Source: Mycobacterium heidelbergense
GTDB taxonomy: Bacteria; Actinomycetota; Actinomycetes; Mycobacteriales; Mycobacteriaceae
Direction of reading: 5' to 3'
Assembly: GCF_010730745.1 (NCBI RefSeq)
Contig: NZ_AP022615.1
Location: forward strand, 4,526,001 to 4,590,000
DNA length: 64,000 bases
Below the pieces are notes generated by a model that was given only the letters and a program-made list of their open reading frames with translations, was not told where the DNA came from and did not search any database. The translations under genes and the position numbers were made by a program. Below are positions 28,529 through 36,198 of the stretch, piece by piece. The first letter of the stretch is position 1, and each line of letters starts with the position of its first letter.

Positions 28529-29995
28529 CTACCCGGCCCCTTGGGCCGCGTGCGCTCCGGCGCGGCGCCCGAAGAACGAGCCCTCCCCCAGCTGCGTGCC
28601 GCTGGCGTAGCCCTTGCCGTCCTGCGCGATGTTGGACGCGCACGCCCCCACCGCGTACAGGCCGGGCACCACCGTGCCGTCTTCGCGCAGCACCTGGCCG
28701 TCCACCGACGTGGCCAGCCCGCCGACGGTGAACCCCGCATACATCGCCTTGCCCAGTGACATGTCGAACGCGCCCCACGGCCCCTTGTCTTGCGGCGCAA
28801 GGAATTCTGGCTGTTTGTGGAAATCGGGGTCCTCACCGCGCGCGGCGTAGGTGTTGTAGCGGTCCAGCGTCGCCACCAGGTTGCCCTCCGGAATGCCGAG
28901 CGCGGCCTCCATCTCGGGCACGGTCTCCCAGCCGTCGATCAGCGGCACCAGCGGCATCTTGGGGTGCTCGAGGTGCGCCTCGTCGACGATCAGGAACGCC
29001 GCGCTGTCCGGCTGGTCCATGATGAACCCGGCGGTCCTGGAATGGTAGGAGTCCTCGGCGACGAACCGCTGCCCGAGCTTGTTCACGATGATCCCGGTGA
29101 GCAGGATCGACGGCGGGTACGGCGGAGCCGTGATGAAGATCTGGTCCATGTGCTCGGTGGCGCCGCCGGCCGATACGCCCATCCGGATGCCCAGGCCGTC
29201 GTCGTAGGTGTTGCCGAGCACGAACGGCTTCTCGGCCAGCTTCGGGGTGTAGGTGGCCACCATCTCCGGATTCATCACGAATCCCCCGGCGGCGATGATG
29301 ACCGACTTTGCCTTGATCGCACCGGTCTCGGAGAACCGCTTCCACATCACGCCCGTCACCGCGCCCGAGCCGTCCACGATGAGCTGCGTGGCGCCCGTCT
29401 CGTACCGGACCTGCACGCCCAGGCTTGCGGCGCGCTTGAGGAGCAGGTCGATCACCATGCTGGCGCCGCCGGTGTCGCCCGGCACCGGGACCTTGTGGCC
29501 ACGCGGCGCCGGCACCGCCTTCTCCAAGAAGGGCCACACCTTCTCGTTGCCGGTGAACATCAACCCCTCGGTGTTGGGCTGGATCACCGCCTTGCCCGGG
29601 AAGTAGCTGCGCTCGAATTGAAAACCCAGGTCTTCCAGCCAATTGAAATGCTCGACGCTGCCTTCGCAGTACGCACGAATCTTGGCCCGAGTGGCCTCGT
29701 CAGGTTGGCGCGACACCGCGACCAAGTACTTGTACATCTCCTCGGGCGAGTCGGGGTGACCGGTCGCCTGCTGCACGGCGGTTCCGCCGCCGAGGTAAAA
29801 GTGGCCTCCGGCAAGCGAAGTGGTGCCGCCCGCGGCGGCGGCGCGCTCGAGCACCAGCACCCGCGCCCCGGCGGCGGCGGCGCTGACCGCCGCGCACCCG
29901 CCGCCGATGCCGAAGCCGATCACCACCACGTCGACGTCATCCGACCAGGACGCCACCGTGTCCGCATTGACCGTTGCCGGGATCTCTGTGCTCAT
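28529..29995 (-). CDS. FAD-dependent dehydrogenase/flavoprotein (Rv1817 type)
   Basis: 488 residues of the fumarate reductase/ketosteroid-dehydrogenase flavoprotein class. The N-terminal FAD motif is VVVIGFGIGGGCAAVSAAAAG with the ribityl-binding VLERAAAAGGTTSLAGG; the C-terminal FAD site is GLYAVGACASN...GYASGTQLGEGSFFGRRAG. The substrate is unknown; 3-ketosteroid or related oxidation is plausible from the family. ATG at 29995, 8 bp after AGGAGGAG supplied by the MIRU repeat. It converges on bacA with 3 bp between stops. Confidence 0.85.
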   Translation of the reverse strand: MSTEIPATVNADTVASWSDDVDVVVIGFGIGGGCAAVSAAAAGARVLVLERAAAAGGTTSLAGGHFYLGGGTAVQQATGHPDSPEEMYKYLVAVSRQPDEATRAKIRAYCEGSVEHFNWLEDLGFQFERSYFPGKAVIQPNTEGLMFTGNEKVWPFLEKAVPAPRGHKVPVPGDTGGASMVIDLLLKRAASLGVQVRYETGATQLIVDGSGAVTGVMWKRFSETGAIKAKSVIIAAGGFVMNPEMVATYTPKLAEKPFVLGNTYDDGLGIRMGVSAGGATEHMDQIFITAPPYPPSILLTGIIVNKLGQRFVAEDSYHSRTAGFIMDQPDSAAFLIVDEAHLEHPKMPLVPLIDGWETVPEMEAALGIPEGNLVATLDRYNTYAARGEDPDFHKQPEFLAPQDKGPWGAFDMSLGKAMYAGFTVGGLATSVDGQVLREDGTVVPGLYAVGACASNIAQDGKGYASGTQLGEGSFFGRRAGAHAAQGAG

Positions 29996-30101
29996 TGGCG
30001 CCACTCCTCCTCATCACGGTGCTCTGCATCGTCGTTGGCGCGGCTCATTGGCGCCACTCCTCCTCATCACGGTGCTCTGCATCGTCGCTGGCGCGGCTCA
30101 T
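29992..30101 (-). repeat. MIRU minisatellite, two 53-bp units
   Basis: Two tandem units with a 53-bp period, differing at one base. Each encodes an 18-residue peptide MSR(A)(S/N)DDAEHRDEEEWRQ, and each start overlaps the previous stop as ATGA (30101, 30048, 29995). The chain thus joins the VOC gene stop (30098) to the FAD gene start. This is the structure described for mycobacterial interspersed repetitive units. By synteny with Rv1817 it may correspond to the MIRU-20 locus; that is inference from memory. Confidence 0.88.
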
Positions 30102-30601
30102 TGGCGCTGCTCCTGTTTGATGTAGTCGTAGAACGCCCTCATCTCGGGCGAGAGGTGGGCGATCTCCACGAACGGCACCCCCGCCTGCGGCGCCGACACG
30201 TAGGCGAAGTGGATGCCGCCGGGCATCACGCCCCGCTGCACCACCGCCGCGCCATGGTCGGCGGCCTGCGACAGCGCCGCGTCGAACTGCTCGAGGCTCT
30301 CGGCCTCCACGCAGATGTGATGCAAACCCGGCCCCGATTCCCGCAGGAAGTCACTATAGATGTTCTCCCCGCGGACCGGTGAGATCAGCTCCAACTGCAT
30401 GTCCCCGAGGTAGCTCAGGGAGATGCTGGCGACGAAATCGGCCGGCTTGCCACGGTAGCTGCAGGTGTCTGGAGCAAAGTGCACGTCGGGTATCCGCACC
30501 CACTTCCGAACGCCTAACAGGCCGGTGAGGGCCGTTTCGGTGGCGTCGAGGTCGAGGGTGACCCAGGCGATCTGCGTCGGTGATTGAACGGAAAGGGTCA
30601 T
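30098..30601 (-). CDS. VOC/glyoxalase-fold protein
   Basis: 167 residues of the vicinal-oxygen-chelate superfamily. It has paired beta-alpha-beta modules with likely metal ligands at the family positions (GLHHICVEAES, LELISPV and VPFVEIAHLS). It could be a lyase, dioxygenase or binding protein; the reaction cannot be told. It is translationally coupled through the MIRU to the flavoprotein, so both may act on one substrate. I do not recall an equivalent between Rv1816 and Rv1817 in M. tuberculosis. Confidence 0.8.
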   Translation of the reverse strand: MTLSVQSPTQIAWVTLDLDATETALTGLLGVRKWVRIPDVHFAPDTCSYRGKPADFVASISLSYLGDMQLELISPVRGENIYSDFLRESGPGLHHICVEAESLEQFDAALSQAADHGAAVVQRGVMPGGIHFAYVSAPQAGVPFVEIAHLSPEMRAFYDYIKQEQRQ

Positions 30602-30715
30602 CGCATCGCAGGATATCCCAGCCCGCCATCCGCCAGAAAGGGCCAGGAAGGCTTTGCCGCAATCCGCCGCGTCCGGCCCGGAAAACCCGAATGAACACGT
30701 TCTAGTTGGGAACGA

Positions 30716-31417
30716 TCAGTGCTGGCTCAAGACGTCCACCAGCAGCTGGAGCTGGGTGTCGAACACCGCCGCGGGGTCGGTCAGGGTGTCGGCGCCGTAT
30801 TGCCCGAACACCTCGAGGCTGATGGCGCCCAGCACGCCCGCCCAGAGCAGAAAGCACTTGGAGATAACCTGATCGTCGCCGGGAAAGCCGAATTCCTGGC
30901 GAATGCGTTCGAAGTCGGACGACATCGGTTGCGGGGCAAGGTCGTTGGTCAAGCGGATGTCTCCGGTGGCAATCCCGGCGGCCACGGCGTCGAAGAGGGC
31001 CCCCACCACGCGGGTGCCGGCCGCGACCGTGCGCTCGGGCGGTGCGTGATAGCCGGGAACGGGGCTGCCGTACAGCAGGGCCCAGAGGGCCGGGTGGGCG
31101 ATGGCCCACCGCCGCGTCGCCCGCGCGATGGCGGTGACGTCGTCGCTCCACTGGTCCCCCAGGGTCTCCCGGGCCCGGTCCACGGCGTCGGCCAGCTCGG
31201 AATAGGCGTCGACCAGCAGCAGGGTCAGCAGCTCGTCGCGGCTGGACACGTACCGGTACACGGCCGAGGACACCATGCCCAGGTCCCGGGCGATCGCGCG
31301 CACCGACAACCCGGCGGCGCCGCGATCCGCCAGCTGGCGGCGGCCGAGTTCGACGATTCGCGCCTCGATCTGTTCCCGCGACTCCTGCCGTTTGCCCACG
31401 CGGTCAGTCTGACACAA
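30716..31417 (-). CDS. TetR-family repressor (Rv1816 type)
   Basis: 233 residues. The N-terminal TetR helix-turn-helix (~15-62) reads LSVRAIARDLGMVSSAVYRYVSSRDELLTLLLVDAY; the C-terminal ligand domain contains WALLYGSPVPGYHAPPERT. The frame opens with TTG (31417), as in the Rv1816 annotation; an alternative GTG is at 31399. Divergent from the Ddn-type gene at 31510, with a palindrome between them. M. tuberculosis Rv1816 structures show a long hydrophobic ligand tunnel. Confidence 0.87.
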   Translation of the reverse strand: MCQTDRVGKRQESREQIEARIVELGRRQLADRGAAGLSVRAIARDLGMVSSAVYRYVSSRDELLTLLLVDAYSELADAVDRARETLGDQWSDDVTAIARATRRWAIAHPALWALLYGSPVPGYHAPPERTVAAGTRVVGALFDAVAAGIATGDIRLTNDLAPQPMSSDFERIRQEFGFPGDDQVISKCFLLWAGVLGAISLEVFGQYGADTLTDPAAVFDTQLQLLVDVLSQH

Positions 31418-31472
31418 CCGAGATCACTGCTCTTGCTTTTTTGGTGGGCGCTGTGGGAGCGTGGCGGCTGAA

Positions 31473-31487
31473 GAGAGCACCGCTCTC
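31473..31487. promoter_or_regulatory. Candidate operator palindrome between tetR and ddn-like gene
   Basis: GAGAGCACCGCTCTC is a perfect 6-3-6 inverted repeat in the 92-bp divergent gap. It lies 23 bp before the ATG of the Ddn-type gene, where TetR proteins commonly bind. No binding evidence beyond symmetry and position. Confidence 0.45.
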
Positions 31488-31509
31488 AGAACCTCAGGGA
31501 GGACGCACC

Positions 31510-31941
31510 ATGGCCGCGCGCTACGAAGAACCCAACCGGGCCGCCAACACGGCGATCCGGTGGCTCGCCGAGCTGGGCATCAGCATCGCCGGGACCCGGG
31601 CGCTGCGCGTCCGTGGCCGCAAGACCGGAAAATCGCGCGCGGTGGTGGTCAACCTGCTGACCGTCGACGGCGTGGACTACCTGGTCTCGCCGCGGGGTAA
31701 CACCCAGTGGGCGCGCAACGTCCGGGCCGCCGGCGTCGTGGAGCTGGGGCCACGCTGGCGCGGCGAACGCGCCCGGGCCGGCGAGGTGGACGATGCGGCG
31801 AAGCCCGAACTGTTGCGGCGTTATTTGGCCAGGTGGTACTGGCAGGTCAAGGACTACGTGGGCGGGTTGACGCCGGAGTTCAGCGATGAGCAGCTGCTGG
31901 CCGCGGCGCCCACGATCCCGGTGTTCGCCCTCACCCGGTGA
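31510..31941 (+). CDS. F420-dependent Ddn-type (DUF385) oxidoreductase-like protein
   Basis: 143 residues of the deazaflavin-dependent nitroreductase/FDOR-A family, with RVRGRKTGKSRAVVVNLLTVDGVDYLVSPRGNTQWARNVRAAG, the typical F420-binding and beta-barrel core. It may reduce quinones or other small molecules with F420H2. The ATG at 31510 follows GGGAGGA (31497-31503). Likely controlled by the divergent TetR protein. Confidence 0.85.
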   Translation: MAARYEEPNRAANTAIRWLAELGISIAGTRALRVRGRKTGKSRAVVVNLLTVDGVDYLVSPRGNTQWARNVRAAGVVELGPRWRGERARAGEVDDAAKPELLRRYLARWYWQVKDYVGGLTPEFSDEQLLAAAPTIPVFALTR

Positions 31942-31947
31942 GCGTCG

Positions 31948-32625
31948 TCACCCGGGGTTGGTCGTCGCCCCGAGGTCCTGGCGGACCTGGTCGGAGGCGG
32001 CCCGCCACGACACCGCCGCGGGCAGATCGCCCCAGACGCTGTTGAAAATCCCGACGATCTGCCCCGGGCCGCCGTTGGGCGCCAGGTACACCGGCCCGCC
32101 GGAATCGCCCCTCCCGCTCTGGACGCCGTGCGACATGGTGAACCACCCGTTGTTGACGCTCTCCACGGTTCCGCAGGTCTCGCCGGTGATCACGCCGAAA
32201 TGGCAGACCGCCTCGCCGGGCTGCAGCGCCACGGACGGGTTGGATTCCAGTCGCCGCCCGCCCGGCAGGATGTTGCTCGCGGCGACGCCGTCGTCCAGCA
32301 CGATCGCCTCGTAGTCGGCGATCAACTGGTCGGTGGCCACGGTGGTGCCGCTGGGCGTGTTGTCCCGGAACGTCGCGAGCCGGCCGATGACGTTGTGTTC
32401 CCGGTCGTAGACGGGCCCGTCGCCCCGGCAGTGCCCCGCGGTGAAGGCGATCTTCAGGGCCGGGTCGACGTAGCCCAGGGTGCACACACGATTGTCTTGG
32501 TGGATCTCCATGCCCGGAAACACCAACGGCGGGTCCGCCCTGGCCGCCACCGGGGGCAGCCAGACCGCTAGCGCCGAGACGGAAGCCGACGCGGCGAATG
32601 CGCGCATTACCAGGCGGTGCACCAT
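31948..32625 (-). CDS. Secreted trypsin-like serine protease homologue (Rv1815 type)
   Basis: 225 residues with a signal peptide (~1-31, ending AARA-DPP). Chymotrypsin-fold landmarks: His65 in FTAGHC and Ser175 in GRGDSGGPVYL; an Asp in the expected middle region (IADYEAIVLDD). Four cysteines may form disulfides (CTLG/GHC and VCHFG/ETCG). The ATG at 32625 gives MVHRL..., like Rv1815, although the frame is open to 32706. Confidence 0.86.
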   Translation of the reverse strand: MVHRLVMRAFAASASVSALAVWLPPVAARADPPLVFPGMEIHQDNRVCTLGYVDPALKIAFTAGHCRGDGPVYDREHNVIGRLATFRDNTPSGTTVATDQLIADYEAIVLDDGVAASNILPGGRRLESNPSVALQPGEAVCHFGVITGETCGTVESVNNGWFTMSHGVQSGRGDSGGPVYLAPNGGPGQIVGIFNSVWGDLPAAVSWRAASDQVRQDLGATTNPG

Positions 32626-32721
32626 GAGCTCCGATCCGTCGGGGAAAATGCTGACCCGAAGGGTGACGTTACGGTTTGGTCTCACCCTTCGTTGGTCTTT
32701 TCGCACCTGACGGCGCTGGCG

Positions 32722-33648
32722 TTACCTCGGCGTGACCAGCGGGACGGCGTCGGCGGACCGGCCGGGCACCCGCGGCGCCCAGCCCGGCGGGCCGAAGACG
32801 TACCCCAGCCGATCGCGCAGGCGGCCCGCCGATCGCCAATCGCGGGCGATCGCGACGTATTCACGGGTCTGCAGGTTCCAGATGTTGAACGTGTCGACCC
32901 GCTTGGTGAGGCCGTAGTGCGGGCGGAACAGCTCCGGCTGGAAGCTGCCGAACAGGCGGTCCCAAACGATGAGGATGCCGCCGTAATTCTTGTCAAGATA
33001 GACCTTGTCCATCCCGTGGTGCACGCGGTGGTGCGACGGGGTGTTGAAGACGAATTCGACCGGCCGGGGCAGCCTATCGATGCGCTCGGTGTGTATCCAG
33101 AACTGGTAGATCAAGTTCACCGAAAAGCTGAAGAACACCATCCAGGGCGGAATCCCCAACAGCGGCAACGGAATCCACATCAGGATCTCACCGCTGTTGT
33201 TCCACTTCTGGCGCAGCGCGGTGGCGAAGTTGTAGTACTCGCTGGAGTGGTGGGCCTGGTGCGTCGCCCAGATCAGCCGCACGCGGTGCGCGACGCGGTG
33301 ATAGGCGTAGTACAGCAGGTCGACGCCGAGGATCGCGACGACCCACGTGTACCACCGCGCCGCCGAGAGATGCCACGGCGCCAGGTAGGCGTAGATCCCG
33401 GCGTAGCCGAACAGGGCCAGCGCCTTCCAGCCGGCCGTGGTGGCCACCGACACCAGGCCCATCGAGACGCTCGCCAGCGAATCGCGGGTGAGGTGCGCGC
33501 CGGACGGTGGCCGGCCCTCGAGGCGTTCCAGCTTGCGCGCCGCGGTCCACTCGAGAATCAACAGGAGCAGGAAGAACGGAATGGCGAACAGCACGGGGTC
33601 CCGCATCGGCGGGGGCAGCGCGGAAAGGAACCCGGTGACGGCGTTCAC
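32722..33648 (-). CDS. erg3: Sterol desaturase/fatty acid hydroxylase family protein (Erg3)
   Basis: 308-residue membrane protein with the histidine clusters that bind the di-iron centre: HRVAHR, HQAHHSSEYYNFA and HHRVHHGMD. Four hydrophobic segments. M. tuberculosis Erg3 (Rv1814, ~300 aa) is named for similarity to C-5 sterol desaturase; since mycobacteria do not make ergosterol, the lipid substrate is unknown. GTG start at 33648. Confidence 0.87.
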   Translation of the reverse strand: MNAVTGFLSALPPPMRDPVLFAIPFFLLLLILEWTAARKLERLEGRPPSGAHLTRDSLASVSMGLVSVATTAGWKALALFGYAGIYAYLAPWHLSAARWYTWVVAILGVDLLYYAYHRVAHRVRLIWATHQAHHSSEYYNFATALRQKWNNSGEILMWIPLPLLGIPPWMVFFSFSVNLIYQFWIHTERIDRLPRPVEFVFNTPSHHRVHHGMDKVYLDKNYGGILIVWDRLFGSFQPELFRPHYGLTKRVDTFNIWNLQTREYVAIARDWRSAGRLRDRLGYVFGPPGWAPRVPGRSADAVPLVTPR

Positions 33649-33746
33649 ACGGATAGGTTACGACCTATCGGCGCGGATGCCTTCCGGCCGATATGGTCGA
33701 TGCTCGAGCGCAGTCCGCCGACCGAGATCGATGAGGTGCCGAGCAC

Positions 33747-34949
33747 GTGACAGCCGTGGTGGTGGTCGGCGCGGGGTTTGCGGGGTTATGGGCGGCGCTG
33801 GGCGCCGCCCGACGACTCGACGAGCTCGCCGTGCCGGTGGGCACGGTCGACATCACGGTGTTGAGCGCCAAGCCCTTTCACGACATCCGGGTTCGCAACT
33901 ACGAAGCGGACTTGAGCGCCTGCCGCATCCCGCTCGCCGAACTGCTCGACCCCGTCGGGATCGCGCACGTCGCGACCGAGGTGACCGCGATCGACACCGG
34001 CGCCCGCATTGTCACCACGTCGGGCGGCGCGACGCACGGCTACGACCGACTGGTGCTCGCGTCGGGCAGTCACGTGCTCAAACCCGCGATACCGGGCCTG
34101 CGGGAGTTCGGTTTTGACGTCGACACCCACGACGGCGCCCTGGCCCTGCAGCGGCACCTGCGCACGCTCGCCGACGATCCGCCGACGCCGGCGGCGGCCA
34201 CGGTCGTCGTGGTCGGTGCCGGGCTGACCGGAATCGAGACGGCCTGTGAGCTGCCAAAGCGGCTGCGGGCATTGTTTTCCCGGGCGACGCTCACCCCCCG
34301 GGTGATTCTGATCGACCGCAACCCCGCGGTCGGCTCCGATATGGGCGACTCGGCGCGTCCGGTGATCGAACGGGCCTTGTCGGACAACGGCATTGAGGTC
34401 AGAACGGCGGTCAGCGTCGCAACGGTCACCGAGCGCGGCGTGTCGCTGTTTTCGGGTGAGCAGCTCGAGGCGGCCACCGTGGTCTGGTGCGCCGGCATGC
34501 GGGCCAGCGCGCTGACCGAGCAGCTGCCGGTGGCGCGCGACCGGCTGGGCCGGGTGCCGGTCGATGACTATCTGCGGGTGGTCGGCGTGCCGTCGGTGTT
34601 CGCCGCGGGGGACGTGGCCGCGGCCCGGATGGACGACGAGCACCTGTCGGTGATGTCGTGCCAGCACGGGCGCCCGATGGGCCGCTATGCCGGCTACAAC
34701 GTCATCGGTGACCTGTTCGACGAGCCGCTGCTGGCGCTTCGAATCCCTTGGTACGTCACGGTTCTCGATCTCGGACCGGCCGGCGCGGTCTACACCGAAG
34801 GGTGGGGCCGGGCGGTGGTTTCGACGGGCGCGCGGGCCAAGGCGACCAAGCGGACCATCAATACCCGGCGCATCTATCCGCCCCTGACCGGCGACCGGGC
34901 CGAGCTGCTGGCCGCCGCCGCGCCGCGGCTGCAGGCCCGCCCGCGATGA
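33747..34949 (+). CDS. Type II NADH dehydrogenase-like flavoprotein (Rv1812c type)
   Basis: 400 residues, the same as Rv1812c. Two Rossmann motifs are visible: FAD site VVVVGAGFAGLWAALGAA near the N-terminus and NAD(P)H site VVVVGAGLTGIETACELP near ~155. GDVAAARMDDEHLSVMSCQHGRPMG is the C-terminal FAD contact. The C-terminal membrane anchor of true NDH-2 is not obvious. GTG start at 33747. Convergent with mgtC, with 3 bp between stops. Confidence 0.85.
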   Translation: MTAVVVVGAGFAGLWAALGAARRLDELAVPVGTVDITVLSAKPFHDIRVRNYEADLSACRIPLAELLDPVGIAHVATEVTAIDTGARIVTTSGGATHGYDRLVLASGSHVLKPAIPGLREFGFDVDTHDGALALQRHLRTLADDPPTPAAATVVVVGAGLTGIETACELPKRLRALFSRATLTPRVILIDRNPAVGSDMGDSARPVIERALSDNGIEVRTAVSVATVTERGVSLFSGEQLEAATVVWCAGMRASALTEQLPVARDRLGRVPVDDYLRVVGVPSVFAAGDVAAARMDDEHLSVMSCQHGRPMGRYAGYNVIGDLFDEPLLALRIPWYVTVLDLGPAGAVYTEGWGRAVVSTGARAKATKRTINTRRIYPPLTGDRAELLAAAAPRLQARPR

Positions 34950-34952
34950 CGA

Positions 34953-35660
34953 TCATTCCGACTGCGCGTTGTCGCCGGCGTACCACTGGACCGCGCGAAT
35001 CCCCGGTTGCAGGGACAGTTCCGCCACCAACCGCTCGAGCTTGGCGGCGGTGTGGCCGCCCATGAGCACGTGGGCGGTCAGGGTCAGCTCGTCGTCGGTG
35101 GCCGGTCCGGTGTGGATCCCGCGCAGCGTGATGTCGTTGCCGCCGGCGTGCTGCACGATGTGGGCGCGCGCGTACTTTTCGGATTTCGGGCGGCAAACCA
35201 CCTGGACCAGGTAGGGCCGCAGGTCCTCGTCCTCTTCGCCGGCATCGTCGTGGTCGATCATCCGGCCGAGTGGCCGCCCCAACACGTGGATGCCGATGAC
35301 GGTTCCGGTGGCGATCAGGGTGAACACCAGGTGCCCGGAAGCGGCCAGCACGCCCACCGCCGCCGAGCACCACAGGGTGGCCGCGGTGTTGAGGCCCCGG
35401 ACGTTGACCCCCTCGCGCAGGATTACCCCGCCGCCCAGAAACCCGATGCCCGACACCACATATGACGCGACTCGGGTGGGGCTGCTGTCCTCGGTGGCCA
35501 CGGCGTAGAGCACGAACAGGGTCGCACCGGCGGCAACGAGCGCGTTGGTGCGCAGCCCGGCCCGGCGCGCCCGCCATTGGCGCTCCAACCCGACCAGCGC
35601 GCCACACCCGACCCCGACGCCAAGCCGGAGCGCGAAATCGGCGACGGTCAACGTCTGCAT
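34953..35660 (-). CDS. mgtC: MgtC family virulence/Mg2+ protein
   Basis: 235 residues. An MgtC/SapB N-terminal membrane domain (~1-130; GCGALVGLERQWRARRAGLRTNALVA and VVSGIGFLGGGVILREG) with four to five helices is followed by a C-terminal ACT-like cytosolic domain (~160-232). MgtC is needed for growth at low magnesium and inside macrophages; it acts by modulating ATP synthase or membrane potential rather than as a transporter in the best-studied species. Last gene of the M-box-led minus-strand run (PPE31 to mgtC). Confidence 0.93.
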   Translation of the reverse strand: MQTLTVADFALRLGVGVGCGALVGLERQWRARRAGLRTNALVAAGATLFVLYAVATEDSSPTRVASYVVSGIGFLGGGVILREGVNVRGLNTAATLWCSAAVGVLAASGHLVFTLIATGTVIGIHVLGRPLGRMIDHDDAGEEDEDLRPYLVQVVCRPKSEKYARAHIVQHAGGNDITLRGIHTGPATDDELTLTAHVLMGGHTAAKLERLVAELSLQPGIRAVQWYAGDNAQSE

Positions 35661-35848
35661 TGCACCGCTCCTTCCGCCACCCGCGACGCTGGGTAGCCGC
35701 CATCGCGCGGCGCGGGTCGCGCGGCAGTTAACCACGCTCGGGTGAACGGCAGGTGGACCGGAGCCGAACCGGTCGCCCGCCGGCCACGCGCGCGAAACCG
35801 CCGCTTAGCGGCGGGGACAGACAATGCCGCTCGGCCCGGGCTCCGGTG

Positions 35849-36172
35849 CTATGCCTTCGAAAGCTGGTGGGGGCAATAGAATTTCGCGGCGATCATGGCG
35901 AAATTCGACGCGCTCTCCATGTCGAATCCGGGATTGTGGGTTTTGACGTCGTGGACGAGCTCCAGGCCCGATTCGCCGTCGTTCAAGCACGTGCACACCG
36001 CCTTGGCCGACGCGACCGCCGCATCGGGGCTGGAATAGCTGATGTCGACTTGATGCAGGGCGGCGAGGAAGCCCGCGTCGTCACCCTCCGGAGGAGGGGG
36101 CGGGTCCCCATACGCGGGGGCCGCGAGGCCGATGGCGGCACAAAAGCCGAGTAGCGCTACGAAGAGTCTCAT
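35849..36172 (-). CDS. DUF732 secreted protein (Rv1810 type)
   Basis: 107 residues. A signal peptide (~1-22, MRLFVALLGFCAAIGLAAPAYG) precedes a proline-rich linker and a small helical DUF732 domain with two conserved cysteines (VCTCLNDGES, FYCPH). The ATG at 36172 has GGGAG 7 bp before it. It sits between PPE33 and mgtC as in M. tuberculosis, so it is expected to be magnesium-controlled. Function unknown. Confidence 0.86.
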   Translation of the reverse strand: MRLFVALLGFCAAIGLAAPAYGDPPPPPEGDDAGFLAALHQVDISYSSPDAAVASAKAVCTCLNDGESGLELVHDVKTHNPGFDMESASNFAMIAAKFYCPHQLSKA

Positions 36173-36198
36173 AACCAATCTCCCAATTGCATTGCGCC

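Noticed and set aside
29992..30101. CRISPR-like repeat array
   Set aside because: Units are directly adjacent without spacers, encode an ATGA-linked peptide and match MIRU structure; no cas genes nearby.
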